Below, in pieces: positions 39,047 through 48,151 of a DNA stretch of 64,000 nucleotides. Under the pieces are notes generated by a model. The model saw only the letters and a list, made by a program, of their open reading frames with translations. It was not told the DNA's origin and searched no databases. Source of the stretch: Mycolicibacter heraklionensis. GTDB lineage: Bacteria > Actinomycetota > Actinomycetes > Mycobacteriales > Mycobacteriaceae. Positions within the stretch are counted from its first letter, which is position 1. Each line of letters opens with the position of its first letter. The translations under genes were made by a program, and so were the position numbers. The stretch is from contig LZME01000086.1 in assembly GCA_001673575.1 (NCBI GenBank), forward strand, positions 28,238-92,237, written 5' to 3'.

Positions 39047-39622
39047 ATGGAAACCGTGAAATCCGCAGTGCGACTACCGAGCATCGCCATCGCAGCGACA
39101 GCTCTGGCGGCCGCCGGCCTGACTCCGGTGGCCGCGGCACCCGAAATCAGCACGCGCGCTGTGACCGCGGTATCGGCTGAGGTCACGCTGGCCGCCAACG
39201 CGATCGTCGACAGCTTCGAAACCCTCGCCGGGCTTGCGCCTTTCGACATGTCCAGCATTGCCGACGAACTCACCGTTCCGGACACTTTCGACCTGTCCGA
39301 AGTCCTGCCCGGCGCGGCCAATGCGTGGGACGTGCCCGGCGCTGCCGACGCGTTCGACATCGTCGGCCTGTTCAACGCGGAAGTGGCAGCCGCCGTAGGC
39401 CTGTTCAACCGCTTCATCAGCCTGCCGTTCACGTTGTTCAACGACTTCGAGAACTTGTTCACCAGCCTGATCAACCTCGACTTCGGCATGGCTTTCAGTC
39501 AGGCGGCCACCATCCCGCTGGACATCGTCAACTACGTGGTCGGCCTACCGGGAGCGGTGGTCAACACCGCCTTCAACATGCTCTTCGTGCTCCCGGGCGA
39601 GTACCTGTTCAACTTCGGTTAG
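39047..39622 (+). CDS. Secreted protein of unknown function
   Basis: The 191-residue protein begins with a signal peptide (basic start, Ala-rich core, VAAAPE cleavage region near residue 32). The mature part is helical and amphipathic, rich in Phe, Leu and Ala, with strings such as LFNRFISLPFTLFNDFENL and hydrophobic stretches near the end. GGGAGG lies before the ATG. It resembles mycobacterial exported proteins of unknown role and no family is assigned. Its stop overlaps that of the convergent gene by four bases. Confidence 0.75.
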   Translation: METVKSAVRLPSIAIAATALAAAGLTPVAAAPEISTRAVTAVSAEVTLAANAIVDSFETLAGLAPFDMSSIADELTVPDTFDLSEVLPGAANAWDVPGAADAFDIVGLFNAEVAAAVGLFNRFISLPFTLFNDFENLFTSLINLDFGMAFSQAATIPLDIVNYVVGLPGAVVNTAFNMLFVLPGEYLFNFG

Positions 39623-40665
39623 GACGTCTCCGGCTCGCCCGGCTCGCCGGAATCCCCTGGGACGTCGGAGATGTCGGCGGACGCTTCGGTGACAGCCTCT
39701 GCTGCGTCAGCCTCGGCGTCGGTTCCGGTTTCGGCCGGTTCCGGCGCCGCTGCTGTTTCGCCGGGAGCCTCGGTCGCTGCTTCGACGACGGCCTCAACCG
39801 CTTCAGTCTCGGCTTCGGTCGCCTCGGTCACGTCGGCAACCGGCTCGGCCGCGCCTTCGGTCGCTTCGGTGACCTCGGCAGCCGGTTCGGCCGCCGGAAC
39901 CGTTGTGACGTCGACGATCTCCAGCACGCCATCGTCATAGGGCTCATATGCCGGGGAACCGGTGCCCGCGGGCGCCGGAGTGTCACTGTGCGCGCCGCAG
40001 CCGTACCGGTTGTCGACCACGTGGCCGTCGGCGGACATTTCGTTACCGCAGACGCCGAACATCGTGCCCAGCTCGCCGGCGAGCGGCAAATAGAAGCCAC
40101 AGTCGCGGCAGATCCGTTTGGTCGACCGTGCCATCGCCGAATCCGGGCCGTGCTCGCCGTCGTGCCAGCGCTGCGCCGCCTCGGCGCGGCCTACCGGACT
40201 CATCAGCCAGCGTCGGCCCAGACCGATCTCGCCGGCCACCTCGTCGAGCTGCGGGTCACCGCTCGAGGTGTAACCCGGCACCAGCCGCGGATCGTCGGCG
40301 GGCGGCGCCAGCAGATCCCCCGGCCCCAGGTCGCCGGGACGCACCCGCTGGTCCCACGGCACCCACTCCGGAGCCAGCAAGGCCGTGGGGCCGGGCACCA
40401 GCACAACCTCACTGACCGTGGGCTCCGTGGCGCCCGGGATCGCCGCGACGACGACGGCCCACTGCCAGCCCTGATAACCGGGCAGCACCGCACCGAACCG
40501 GTGGGTGGCGGCGGTCGGGTCTTCGTAGTCGACCCCCAGGTGCTCGCCAACAGTGTCGGCGCCGCTGAACTCGGCGACCGCCGAGCGGGCGTGCTCGACG
40601 GCCTCGGCCAGCACCGTGGGCACGGCGATGGTCGCAGTGGCTGATTCTGCGCTGGGTCCGGTCAC
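39619..40665 (-). CDS. DUF3027 protein with a long acidic tail
   Basis: The 348-residue protein has a DUF3027-type domain (about residues 1-240) including a Cys cluster, CRDCGFYLP, VCGNEMSADG and YGCGAHSD, that probably binds zinc. Residues 250-348 are a low-complexity tail of Glu, Ala, Thr and Pro with repeats such as EVTEATEG and DVTEATEAE. The M. tuberculosis homologue (Rv0877, as I recall about 260 residues) lacks most of this tail. The function is unknown. It is divergent from the MFS gene. Confidence 0.85.
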   Translation of the reverse strand: MTGPSAESATATIAVPTVLAEAVEHARSAVAEFSGADTVGEHLGVDYEDPTAATHRFGAVLPGYQGWQWAVVVAAIPGATEPTVSEVVLVPGPTALLAPEWVPWDQRVRPGDLGPGDLLAPPADDPRLVPGYTSSGDPQLDEVAGEIGLGRRWLMSPVGRAEAAQRWHDGEHGPDSAMARSTKRICRDCGFYLPLAGELGTMFGVCGNEMSADGHVVDNRYGCGAHSDTPAPAGTGSPAYEPYDDGVLEIVDVTTVPAAEPAAEVTEATEGAAEPVADVTEATEAETEAVEAVVEAATEAPGETAAAPEPAETGTDAEADAAEAVTEASADISDVPGDSGEPGEPETS

Positions 40666-40784
40666 GCGGGTCCCTTCCGTTCAATGACGTCCCTAATACT
40701 GCCGCAGCGCGGCTCCATCAGCCACATGCAGGCACGATCACGGCCTACGCGGTCGTGCGGCGGACATAGGGAAGAATCGCGGAT

Positions 40785-42476
40785 GTGTCTGCACGGCGTC
40801 GTGATCTCCCCGAACCGGGCCGGCGCAGCCGTCCGTCACCGGTCTCCGGCCGAGGTACGCGCAACGGCTCGGCCGGACAGCATCCCGGCATGGCCAACTA
40901 CCCCAGCAACAGCACCGGTGACCAGCGGCAGCGCAAGCCCATGCCCAGCGACAACCGGTACCTGCCACCGCTGCGCGAACACACCGGCGCGCCTCGTCGT
41001 CCCGAGGCTCCGGGTGGTTCGGGCGCCAGCGATCGCGTCACGGTCACTCGAGCTGCCGCGGCGCGAAGTCGCGAAATGGGCTCGCGGATGTATGGGCTGG
41101 TGCAACGGGCCGCCACCGCCGACGGCGCCGACAAATCCGGACTGACCGCCCTGACCTGGCCGGTGGTGGCGAACTTTGCGGTGGACGCGGCGATGGCCGT
41201 CGCGCTGGCCAACACCTTGTTCTTCGCTGCGGCGGCCGGCGAGAGCAAGGGCCGGGTGGCGCTGTATCTGCTCGTGACAATCGCGCCGTTCGCGGTGGTC
41301 GCGCCGCTGATCGGTCCCGCCCTGGACCGCGTCCAGCATGGCCGGCGCGCGGCGTTGGCCATGTCGTTCTCGCTGCGGACCCTGCTGGCTCTGGTGCTGA
41401 TCGCCAATTACGACGGTGTCGCGGGCACCTTCGGCTCCTGGGTGCTCTACCCGTGCGCGTTGGCGATGATGGCGCTGTCGAAGTCGTTCACGGTGTTACG
41501 CAGCGCGGTGACGCCACGGGTCATGCCACCGTCGATCGATCTGGTGAGGGTCAATTCCCGGCTGACGATGTTCGGCCTACTCGGCGGCACGATCGTCGGC
41601 GGCGGTGTCGCCGCGGCGGCCGAGTACATCTTCACCGGGCTGCTGCAGCTGCCGGGCGCACTGTTGGTGCTCGTGGCGGTCTCGGTGGCCGGGGCGGTGC
41701 TGTCGATGCGGATCCCGCGATGGGTGGAAGTGACCGCCGGTGAAATCCCGACCACCTTGAGCTACCGCTTCGACGAACGGCCCCGAAGCTGGCCCGAACA
41801 GGTCCGGCGGGCCGGCGGTGCGCTGAGCCAGCCACTGCGGCAACCGCTGGGCCGCAATATCATCGCTGCGCTGTGGGGCAACTGCACCATCAAGGCCATG
41901 GTCGGATTCTTGTTCTTGTACCCGGCGTTCGTGGCCAAGCAGCACAACGCCGGCGGTTGGGTGCAGCTGGGCATTCTCGGGCTGATCGGAGCGGCCGCCG
42001 GCCTGGGCAACTTCGCCGGGAACTTCACCAGCGCCCGACTGCAACTGGGGCGCCCCGCGGTGCTGGTGGTGCGCTGCACCATGGCAGTGACCGCGGTCGC
42101 GCTGGCGGCAGCGGTCGCCGGGACCCTGGTGATGGCGGCGATCGCCGCATTGGTGACGTCGGGAGCCAGTGCGATCTCGAAGGCGTCGCTGGACGCAGCA
42201 CTGCAGGACGACCTGCCCGAAGAGTCACGGGCCTCGGCATTCGGCCGCACCGAGTCCACCCTGCAACTGGCCTGGGTGTTGGGCGGTGCACTGGGCGTGT
42301 TGGTATATACCGACTTGTGGGTGGGCTTCACCGCGATCACCGCTCTGCTGATCCCGGGTCTGGCCCAGACCATCCTGTCGTTCCACGGCGACTCGTTGAT
42401 TCCCGGCCTGGGGGGCAACCGGCCGGTGCTGATCGAGCAGGACGGTGCCCGCCTCGATCCGGCAAGACAGGGGTGA
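40785..42476 (+). CDS. MFS-type membrane transporter (Rv0876c-like)
   Basis: The 563-residue protein has a hydrophilic N-terminal region of about 120 residues and then about twelve hydrophobic helices (from AVDAAMAVALANTLFFAAAA onward). A charged central loop contains WVEVTAGEIPTTLSYRFDER. It fits the Rv0876c-type MFS proteins. The start codon GTG 40785 is uncertain because several downstream starts are in frame within the polar N-terminus. The following DUF2771-type gene begins seven bases after its stop. Confidence 0.85.
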   Translation: MSARRRDLPEPGRRSRPSPVSGRGTRNGSAGQHPGMANYPSNSTGDQRQRKPMPSDNRYLPPLREHTGAPRRPEAPGGSGASDRVTVTRAAAARSREMGSRMYGLVQRAATADGADKSGLTALTWPVVANFAVDAAMAVALANTLFFAAAAGESKGRVALYLLVTIAPFAVVAPLIGPALDRVQHGRRAALAMSFSLRTLLALVLIANYDGVAGTFGSWVLYPCALAMMALSKSFTVLRSAVTPRVMPPSIDLVRVNSRLTMFGLLGGTIVGGGVAAAAEYIFTGLLQLPGALLVLVAVSVAGAVLSMRIPRWVEVTAGEIPTTLSYRFDERPRSWPEQVRRAGGALSQPLRQPLGRNIIAALWGNCTIKAMVGFLFLYPAFVAKQHNAGGWVQLGILGLIGAAAGLGNFAGNFTSARLQLGRPAVLVVRCTMAVTAVALAAAVAGTLVMAAIAALVTSGASAISKASLDAALQDDLPEESRASAFGRTESTLQLAWVLGGALGVLVYTDLWVGFTAITALLIPGLAQTILSFHGDSLIPGLGGNRPVLIEQDGARLDPARQG

Positions 42477-42483
42477 TGTAGGA

Positions 42484-42993
42484 GTGAAACGCTCGACGGC
42501 CGTACTGGTGTCAGCGCTGACGGTGGTGGCCGCGGCGCTTGCCGGATTCGGCACCTGGTGGTTCAGCCGAGCCGAGGAGCCGCTGCCGCCGCAGATCAGC
42601 GCGTACTCCAACGGGCATCTCACTCGCACCGGGCCGTACATGTACTGCAACGTGCTCAACCTCGATGAGTGCCTGCTGACCGAAGCGCAAGGCACGTTGG
42701 CGGTCGATTCGCGTCATCCGGTGCAGCTGTCGGTGGACGAGAACATCGGGCGAGCTCCGTGGCAGCTATGGCGGCTCTACGACAACCCGGCCGACACCAC
42801 TAAAGAGACCTATCCGGCGGGCAGCACGCTGGCGGTCACCGTCCCCACCGTGGATCCGCAGCGCGGTCTGCTGCGCGGGCTGGTGGTGCAGCTGCCCACC
42901 CTGATCGTCGACGCCAGAACCGGCGAGCTGTTCACAGCGTCGCACGCCGAATGGGCGGTGGGCACGCGCTGGGGCCGAAGCGACCATCACTGA
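42484..42993 (+). CDS. DUF2771-type exported protein (Rv0875c-like)
   Basis: The 169-residue protein has an N-terminal signal anchor (residues 5-27) followed by an extracytoplasmic domain with two cysteines (MYCNVLNLDECLL) and short beta-strand-like segments. The pattern is that of the DUF2771 family in mycobacteria. GTG 42484 follows AGGGGTGA. It is probably co-transcribed with the upstream MFS gene. The end abuts palindrome C. Confidence 0.82.
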   Translation: MKRSTAVLVSALTVVAAALAGFGTWWFSRAEEPLPPQISAYSNGHLTRTGPYMYCNVLNLDECLLTEAQGTLAVDSRHPVQLSVDENIGRAPWQLWRLYDNPADTTKETYPAGSTLAVTVPTVDPQRGLLRGLVVQLPTLIVDARTGELFTASHAEWAVGTRWGRSDHH

Positions 42994-42998
42994 TTCAC

Positions 42999-43054
42999 CG
43001 AACGTGTAATGAGTGCGAAAAATCGCGACGAATCTCGCACTCATTACACGTTCG
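42999..43054. repeat. Long perfect palindrome, element C
   Basis: Perfect 20-bp arms (42999-43018 and 43035-43054) surround a 16-base loop, AAAATCGCGACGAATC. It sits between the stops of two convergent genes. The right arm encodes the last two codons and the TAA stop of the GST gene on the minus strand. It has no T-tract beyond the stem. Confidence 0.85.
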
Positions 43055-44054
43055 GCGCGCCGTGGCCGGCCGGCACCTGCTCGCCGTCCGGCACCGGCCC
43101 CGGCGGTGTTCCGTCCCCGAACGGCCTGCCGCCCAGCGCTTCTCGTCCATGCGGTGACAGCCAATTCGCCAGATCCGGCCCGTCGGGCACGATCTGCGAC
43201 GGATTGATGTCGGCGTGCACGATGTAGTAGTGCTGTTTGATCTGCACGAAGTCGGTGGTGTCGCCGAACCCGGGCGTCTGGAATAGATCCCGGGCATAGG
43301 CCCACAGCACCGGCATCTCAGACAGCTTCTGCCGGTTGCATTTGAAATGTCCGTGATAGACCGGGTCGAACCGGGCCAGCGTGGTGAACAGTCGCACGTC
43401 GGCCTCGGTGATGGTGTCCCCCACCAGGTATCGCTGATCGGCTAGACGGACGCTGACCCAGTCCAGCGCGGTGAACAGCCGGTCGTAGGCGGCGTCGTAG
43501 GCCTCTTGCGTACCGGCGAAACCGCACCGGTAGACCCCGTTGTTGATCTCGGTGTAGATCCGCCGGGCCACCTCGTCGATCTCGTCGCGCAGCGCTTCGG
43601 GGTACAGCTGCGGCGCTCCGTCGCGGTGATAGGCCGTCCACTCGGTGGAGAAGTCCAGGGTGATCTGGGCGAAGTCGTTGGTCACCACCGCACCGGTCGG
43701 CACATCGACCATCGCCGGAACGGTGATCCCCTTGGGGTAGTCCGGTATGCGTTTGAAGTACGCGTCTTGCAGCCGTGGGATCTGTAGCACCGGGTCGACG
43801 CCACCGGGGTCCAGATCGAAGGTCCAGCTGCGCTGATCGTGGGTCGGCCCGCAAAACCCAATGGAGATAACCTTTTCCAGGCCGAGCAGCCGCCGCACGA
43901 TGATGGTGCGATTGGCCCACGGGCAGGCCCGCGCGACCACCAGCCGGTACCGGCCCGGTTCGACGGGATACCCATCACGGCCGTCGGCGGTGATCCGGGT
44001 GGAGATGTAGTTGGTGTCGCGCTGGAAATCGCCGCCGGCGAGGTAGCTGGCCAT
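43044..44054 (-). CDS. Xi-class glutathione S-transferase-like reductase
   Basis: The 336-residue protein has the Xi-class active-site motif ACPWANR near residue 43 with the catalytic Cys, followed by a thioredoxin-like fold (GITVPAMVDVPTGAVVTNDF) and a helical domain containing YLVGDTITEADVRLFTTLARFDPVYHGHFKCN. Such enzymes reduce glutathionyl-quinones. Mycobacteria use mycothiol, so the real thiol partner is likely different. ATG 44054 is used; an in-frame extension to 44153 would overlap fadE10. The C-terminal tail after residue 300 is Pro/Gly-rich and its stop lies in palindrome C. Confidence 0.88.
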   Translation of the reverse strand: MASYLAGGDFQRDTNYISTRITADGRDGYPVEPGRYRLVVARACPWANRTIIVRRLLGLEKVISIGFCGPTHDQRSWTFDLDPGGVDPVLQIPRLQDAYFKRIPDYPKGITVPAMVDVPTGAVVTNDFAQITLDFSTEWTAYHRDGAPQLYPEALRDEIDEVARRIYTEINNGVYRCGFAGTQEAYDAAYDRLFTALDWVSVRLADQRYLVGDTITEADVRLFTTLARFDPVYHGHFKCNRQKLSEMPVLWAYARDLFQTPGFGDTTDFVQIKQHYYIVHADINPSQIVPDGPDLANWLSPHGREALGGRPFGDGTPPGPVPDGEQVPAGHGAPNV

Positions 44055-44080
44055 GCCTACCAGAGTGCCACGATGCTGAT

Positions 44081-46012
44081 CTACGGGGTGGGAAGGAACC
44101 GCCGTGCCAAGTTCGACTCGGTGGAGGCACCCGGTTCCCAGTGGGCAATCCACGGCCCCGTGACCTCGGACGGATCCAGGATGCCGTCCTCCAGCCAGAG
44201 GTAGCGGTCCTGCAGCACTGCGTCGGCCAACCGGGCGTCGGCGCGGTCAGTGTTGGTCCACAACGCGGCAAACAACGCCTCGACCCGGAGCCGGGACTGC
44301 GCGCAGAATGCGTCGGCCAGCTGATAGGCCTGCTGACCTTCGGTCCGGTCGGCCACCCGCTGCGACTCAGCGCGCACGCACACCGCGGCCATCGCGAACA
44401 GCTCCGCCCCGATGTCGACGACCCGCCCTAAAAACCCCTGCCGCTTCTCCATGCCGGCCTGCCAGCGCGCCATGCCGTAGAAGGTGTTGCGAGCCAGCTT
44501 GCGCGACTGGCGTTCGACAAAACGCAGGTGTGTGGCCAGCTCGCCGAACTCGCGGTACGCCATGGGACGTTGGCCTTCCCCGAGTACAAGTCGCGGCAAC
44601 CACTTTGCGTAGAAGCGGCTGGCCCCGGCCGCAGATCTGGCTTTCTGCCCCAGCCCGGCCTTGGGGTTGGCGATCTCCCCGGCGGCACTCAGGTGGGCGT
44701 CGACGGCCTCGCGGGCGATCAGCAGCCGCATGATCTCGCTGGATCCTTCGAAGATCCGGTTGATCCGCAGATCCCGAACCAGTTGCTCCACCGGTACCGC
44801 ACGCTCGCCGCGCGCCGCCAGCGACTCAGCGGTCTCATAACCGCGACCGCCACGAATCTGCAGCAACTCGTCGGCGATGACGCACGCCATCTCGCTAGAC
44901 CACAGCTTGGCCAGCGCCGCCTCGATCCGGATGTCGTTGCGGCCCTCGTCGGCCATCTGACCGGACAGCTCCAGGACCGCCTCCAGCGCGTAGCTGGTCG
45001 CGGCGATGAACGCGATCTTCTTGGCCACGGCCTCGTGCTCGCCGACCGGCCGGCCCCATTGGACCCGCTCGCGGGACCACTGCCGGGCGATCTTCAGAGC
45101 CCATTTGGCCGATCCGGTGGCCATCGCAGGAATGGCCAGGCGGCCGGCGTTGAGCGTGGTCAGCGCGATCTTCAAACCGTCGCCCTCGCGTCCCACCAGG
45201 TTCTGCGCGGGCACCCGAACCTTGTGCAGCCGGGTCACGCCGTTCTCGATGCCGCGCAGCCCCATGAACCTGTTTCGGCGTTCGACAGTGATGCCGGGAG
45301 TATCGGCTTCGACCACGAAGGCACTGATGCCTCCTCGGTGACCGTTGCCGTCGGGCACCCGCGCCATCACCACCAGCAGGTCGGCCACCACCCCGTTGGT
45401 GGTCCACAATTTGACCCCGTCCAGCTCGTAGGCGGCACCGTCCTCGATCGGTCTCGCAGTCGAGGCCAGCCGAGCGGGATCGGAGCCCACATCCGGTTCG
45501 GTCAATAGGAATGCCGAGATGGCCCCGGCCGCACACCGCGGCAGGAACATCTTCTTCTGTTGGTCGGTGCCGGCCAGTTTGAGTGGTTCAGGAACGCCGA
45601 TCGACTGATGGGCGCTCAGCAGCGCCCCGAGGCTGGGGTGCACGCTCGACACCAGCATCAGGGCCCGGTTATAGGCGACCTGCGACATGCCCAGACCGCC
45701 GTATTCGGCGGGGATCTTCAGCCCGAAGCAGCCGAGCCCGGCCAGTCCTTTGACGTATTCGTCGGGGATCTGCGCGTCACGCTCGATAACCGCGCCGTCC
45801 ATGGTGTCGAGAAGCTCCCGCAGCTTGCCCAGAAACTCCTCGGTGCGCGCGCCATCATGATCGGACGGCCTCGGAAACGGGTGGATGAGCGGCAAGGGAA
45901 ACTTCCCGAGGAACAGCCCCTTGGCGAAAGATGGCTTGTCCCAGCCTCTTTCACGAGACTCTTCGGCAACGGCTCGCGCTTGCTCCTCACTGACCTGCAT
46001 CTGCTGCGTCAT
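44081..46012 (-). CDS. fadE10: Acyl-CoA dehydrogenase FadE10
   Basis: The 643-residue FAD enzyme is longer than ordinary acyl-CoA dehydrogenases, as is FadE10. It has GLKIPAEYGGLGMSQVAYNR, AFLLTEPDVGSDPARL for FAD/substrate binding, WTTNGVVADLLVVMARVPDG, and QIRGGRGYETAESLAARGER near the catalytic region, then an extra helical C-terminal domain. It catalyses the first step of beta-oxidation. ATG 46012 follows GGAGGT at seven bases; ATG 46036 is in frame but less well placed. A TTGGT-N5-ACCAA dyad lies 62-76 bases upstream. Confidence 0.92.
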   Translation of the reverse strand: MTQQMQVSEEQARAVAEESRERGWDKPSFAKGLFLGKFPLPLIHPFPRPSDHDGARTEEFLGKLRELLDTMDGAVIERDAQIPDEYVKGLAGLGCFGLKIPAEYGGLGMSQVAYNRALMLVSSVHPSLGALLSAHQSIGVPEPLKLAGTDQQKKMFLPRCAAGAISAFLLTEPDVGSDPARLASTARPIEDGAAYELDGVKLWTTNGVVADLLVVMARVPDGNGHRGGISAFVVEADTPGITVERRNRFMGLRGIENGVTRLHKVRVPAQNLVGREGDGLKIALTTLNAGRLAIPAMATGSAKWALKIARQWSRERVQWGRPVGEHEAVAKKIAFIAATSYALEAVLELSGQMADEGRNDIRIEAALAKLWSSEMACVIADELLQIRGGRGYETAESLAARGERAVPVEQLVRDLRINRIFEGSSEIMRLLIAREAVDAHLSAAGEIANPKAGLGQKARSAAGASRFYAKWLPRLVLGEGQRPMAYREFGELATHLRFVERQSRKLARNTFYGMARWQAGMEKRQGFLGRVVDIGAELFAMAAVCVRAESQRVADRTEGQQAYQLADAFCAQSRLRVEALFAALWTNTDRADARLADAVLQDRYLWLEDGILDPSEVTGPWIAHWEPGASTESNLARRFLPTP

Positions 46013-46073
46013 GTCGGACACCTCCTGATCCAGCAACCGCCGGAGAACCGCTGCTGTTCGCAGGATTAACCAG

Positions 46074-46088
46074 TTGGTGCCAAACCAA
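46074..46088. promoter_or_regulatory. TTGGT-N5-ACCAA dyad upstream of fadE10
   Basis: TTGGT (46074-46078) and ACCAA (46084-46088) form an inverted repeat in the fadE10 upstream region. The half-sites resemble those of the GntR/FCD operator at 47535 but the spacing is five bases, not three. Confidence 0.3.
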
Positions 46089-46127
46089 ACGCCGGTGGAG
46101 GGCCGCCGTCACCGGCGCCGCGGCGGG

Positions 46128-46778
46128 TCAACCGGTTGTCGACGCCGCGTGCAGGTTTCGCACCGTGGGCGACGATTCCACCACGCGCGGATCCGGATAG
46201 GTGCCCAGCAGTCGATCGGCGGTGCCGGAGCTGGTCACGGTGAACCAGTAGTTCTCGTTCTTGAAGTGGTGGTACCGGTGGTTGCGCCACACTGCGCGGT
46301 AGATCGCATGGCGGGGCTTGTAGTCGGTGTGGACGAGGTAGTGGATCCATTCGTAGAACACCAGGAACGTCGCGACGGTCAGGACGAACGTCAGCCCTTT
46401 TCCGATGTCGCCGAAGGCGAGCAACACCAGGGGCGTCAGGGCGATGATCACAATCAGGCTGGGCCACGGAATGAAGATCAGCGGGATGTCGCGCGGGTCG
46501 CGGTGATGCAGACGATGGTCACGGGCCAGCCGCGAGTCGATCGTGACACCCGCCAGAGTACGCGGACGCCAATGCAGGATACCGATGTGGATCAACCACT
46601 CCCCCACGGGTGAAAAAGCCACCAGCGCAACGGCAATGACCGCATCACCCACCGACCAGCCGCCCACCGCCAGGCGCGCTACCCACAGTGCGCCCGCCCA
46701 CGTGATGAGCATCCACGGACTGGGATGCCGGACGAATTCCGCGAAGGCCGCACCCAGCGTCAGCTGCTTGCGGGTCAT
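46128..46778 (-). CDS. Fatty acid hydroxylase/sterol desaturase-family membrane enzyme
   Basis: The 216-residue protein has the His clusters of the membrane diiron hydroxylase family: HIGILHW, DHRLHHRDP, EWIHYLVHTDYKPRH, and RNHRYHHFKNENYWFTVTSSGTADRLLGTYP. About four hydrophobic segments surround them. It probably hydroxylates or desaturates a lipid or sterol chain. The ATG overlaps the stop of the upstream GntR regulator (ATGA), so the regulator and enzyme form one unit. Confidence 0.88.
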   Translation of the reverse strand: MTRKQLTLGAAFAEFVRHPSPWMLITWAGALWVARLAVGGWSVGDAVIAVALVAFSPVGEWLIHIGILHWRPRTLAGVTIDSRLARDHRLHHRDPRDIPLIFIPWPSLIVIIALTPLVLLAFGDIGKGLTFVLTVATFLVFYEWIHYLVHTDYKPRHAIYRAVWRNHRYHHFKNENYWFTVTSSGTADRLLGTYPDPRVVESSPTVRNLHAASTTG

Positions 46779-47497
46779 TGCCGACCCTCCAACTGGTCGG
46801 CGAGCGCGCTGAATGCGGCGGTGCCCAACTCCAGCATCGCCGCGGCGGCCAGCCGCGCAGCGTCGGCGTCCCCGGCGACGATGGCATCGGCGAGCGCCCG
46901 GTAGTGCTCGATGTCGTTGACCTCGGCAGCCATCACGTTGACGAGCGCGTCGAGCGCGGGCACGTATGCCTGGTTCAGCGTGTTGAACAGCAGCCGAAAC
47001 GCGATGGACTCGGCACTGTCGACGATGAGTTCCCAGAATCCCAGAGCACGCCACATCCGTTGCACGGGTTCCGATTCGGCTTCCAACTCGTCCACCATGG
47101 CACCCAGCCGGGTGCGAGCGTCGTCGCCGGCGCGGGCCGCCGCAAGCGCGGCCACCTGAGGACCGATGATGGCGCGGGCCTCGACCAGACTGGCCAAGGT
47201 GGCGCGGTCGACGTCGCCGCCGTGCACGAGCAGCAACGGCAACACGTCCAGCCCGGCCTCGGCGCGGAAGTCGCGCACCACTGTGGACCCGCCCTGGCGG
47301 ACCTGGATGAGACGCGCCCGGTCGAGACGGCCCAACGCCTCCCGGACCGCGGCACGCGATACGCCGAGCGCCTCGGACAGGGTTCGCTCACTCGGCAGGG
47401 TGTCGCCGGGCGTCCGGTCACCGGAGAGCACCTGGCCGGCGAGTTGGGCGAAGATCTCGTCGGGGATCGACTGCCGGAAGATCGGCTTGAGGGTCAT
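46775..47497 (-). CDS. GntR-family regulator (FCD/FadR type)
   Basis: The 240-residue protein has an N-terminal winged helix (TLPSERTLSEALGVSRAAVREALGRLDRARLIQVRQGGSTVV) and a C-terminal all-helical FCD-type ligand domain with AIIGPQVAALAA and a late HYRALADAIVAGD. Such regulators respond to acyl-CoA or organic acids. It is coupled to the hydroxylase gene. ATG 47497 lies seven bases after TAGGGT (47510-47505), so it is probably leaderless. A TGGTCAGACCA palindrome sits just upstream of the promoter and suggests autoregulation. Confidence 0.88.
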   Translation of the reverse strand: MTLKPIFRQSIPDEIFAQLAGQVLSGDRTPGDTLPSERTLSEALGVSRAAVREALGRLDRARLIQVRQGGSTVVRDFRAEAGLDVLPLLLVHGGDVDRATLASLVEARAIIGPQVAALAAARAGDDARTRLGAMVDELEAESEPVQRMWRALGFWELIVDSAESIAFRLLFNTLNQAYVPALDALVNVMAAEVNDIEHYRALADAIVAGDADAARLAAAAMLELGTAAFSALADQLEGRQ

Positions 47498-47534
47498 ACC
47501 GCGCACCCTAGCACCAAATTGGCCGGAGGTCTGG

Positions 47535-47545
47535 TGGTCAGACCA
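47535..47545. promoter_or_regulatory. Putative GntR/FCD operator
   Basis: TGGTCAGACCA is a perfect dyad matching the TNGTNNNACNA consensus of FCD-type GntR regulators. It lies about 25 bases upstream of the -10 box of the regulator gene, near its -35 region. Confidence 0.6.
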
Positions 47546-47620
47546 GTTGGCTCGGCGGCGCGATGCCGCTGCTGCGTTTTCAGTAGTCAGTCGGCGACGA
47601 TCGCCATTACGGGCCTGGGC

Positions 47621-48034
47621 TCAGGCGTCGAGCTCGCGCGCCACGGCCTTGACCACCTCGGAGATCTGCCGAGCGGTCTTGCGGTCGGGGTATTTGCCCT
47701 TGCGCAGCTCCGGCTGCACAGTGCCTTCCAGCAGGGTGATCATGTCCTCGACCATGCCGTGCAGCTCGTCGGGAGTGTGCCGGTGCTCGACAGCCGGCGC
47801 CGCCTCGCGTCGGGTCCGCGACAGGCTCGGCGGGGGGTCGATCAGCTTCACCGTCAGCGCCTGCGGCCCGCGACGTCCGGCGGCGACGCCGAACTCGACC
47901 CGCTGGCCTGCCTTGAGACCCTCTACGCCGTCCGGCAGGGCCGAGGAGCGGACGTAGACGTCCTCACCTTCTTCCTGGGACAGGAAGCCGAAGCCCTTCG
48001 CGGCGTCGTACCACTTCACCTTGCCGGTCGGCAC
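47621..48034 (-). CDS. cspB: Cold-shock-domain protein CspB
   Basis: The 137-residue protein has a cold-shock domain ([28 protein letters not shown]) in residues 1-70 and a helical C-terminal extension ([25 protein letters not shown]) as in Rv0871. It binds RNA or single-stranded DNA. GTG 48034 is chosen because it gives the conserved PTGKVKW start with AGGTGA upstream; ATG 48064 and GTG 48043 are in frame. The 5' leader up to about 48112 has a hairpin. Confidence 0.9.
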   Translation of the reverse strand: MPTGKVKWYDAAKGFGFLSQEEGEDVYVRSSALPDGVEGLKAGQRVEFGVAAGRRGPQALTVKLIDPPPSLSRTRREAAPAVEHRHTPDELHGMVEDMITLLEGTVQPELRKGKYPDRKTARQISEVVKAVARELDA

Positions 48035-48085
48035 TGGTCTCACCTGCTTGTCTTGCTTGATCACGTACGTGGGGACATAAAGGAA

Positions 48086-48124
48086 GCGTCCCGCCTGCGC
48101 AGGACGCGTCAGCAGCCGATCTTA
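48086..48124 (-). promoter_or_regulatory. cspB promoter and leader hairpin
   Basis: On the minus strand TAAGAT (48124-48119) could be the -10 box, giving a 5' leader of about 75 bases. Near the 5' end GCGTCC and GGACGC (48107-48102 and 48091-48086) form a stem. Structured leaders are common on cold-shock genes. Confidence 0.4.
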
Positions 48125-48151
48125 CTAGGACAGAGACCCGCAAAACACCCA

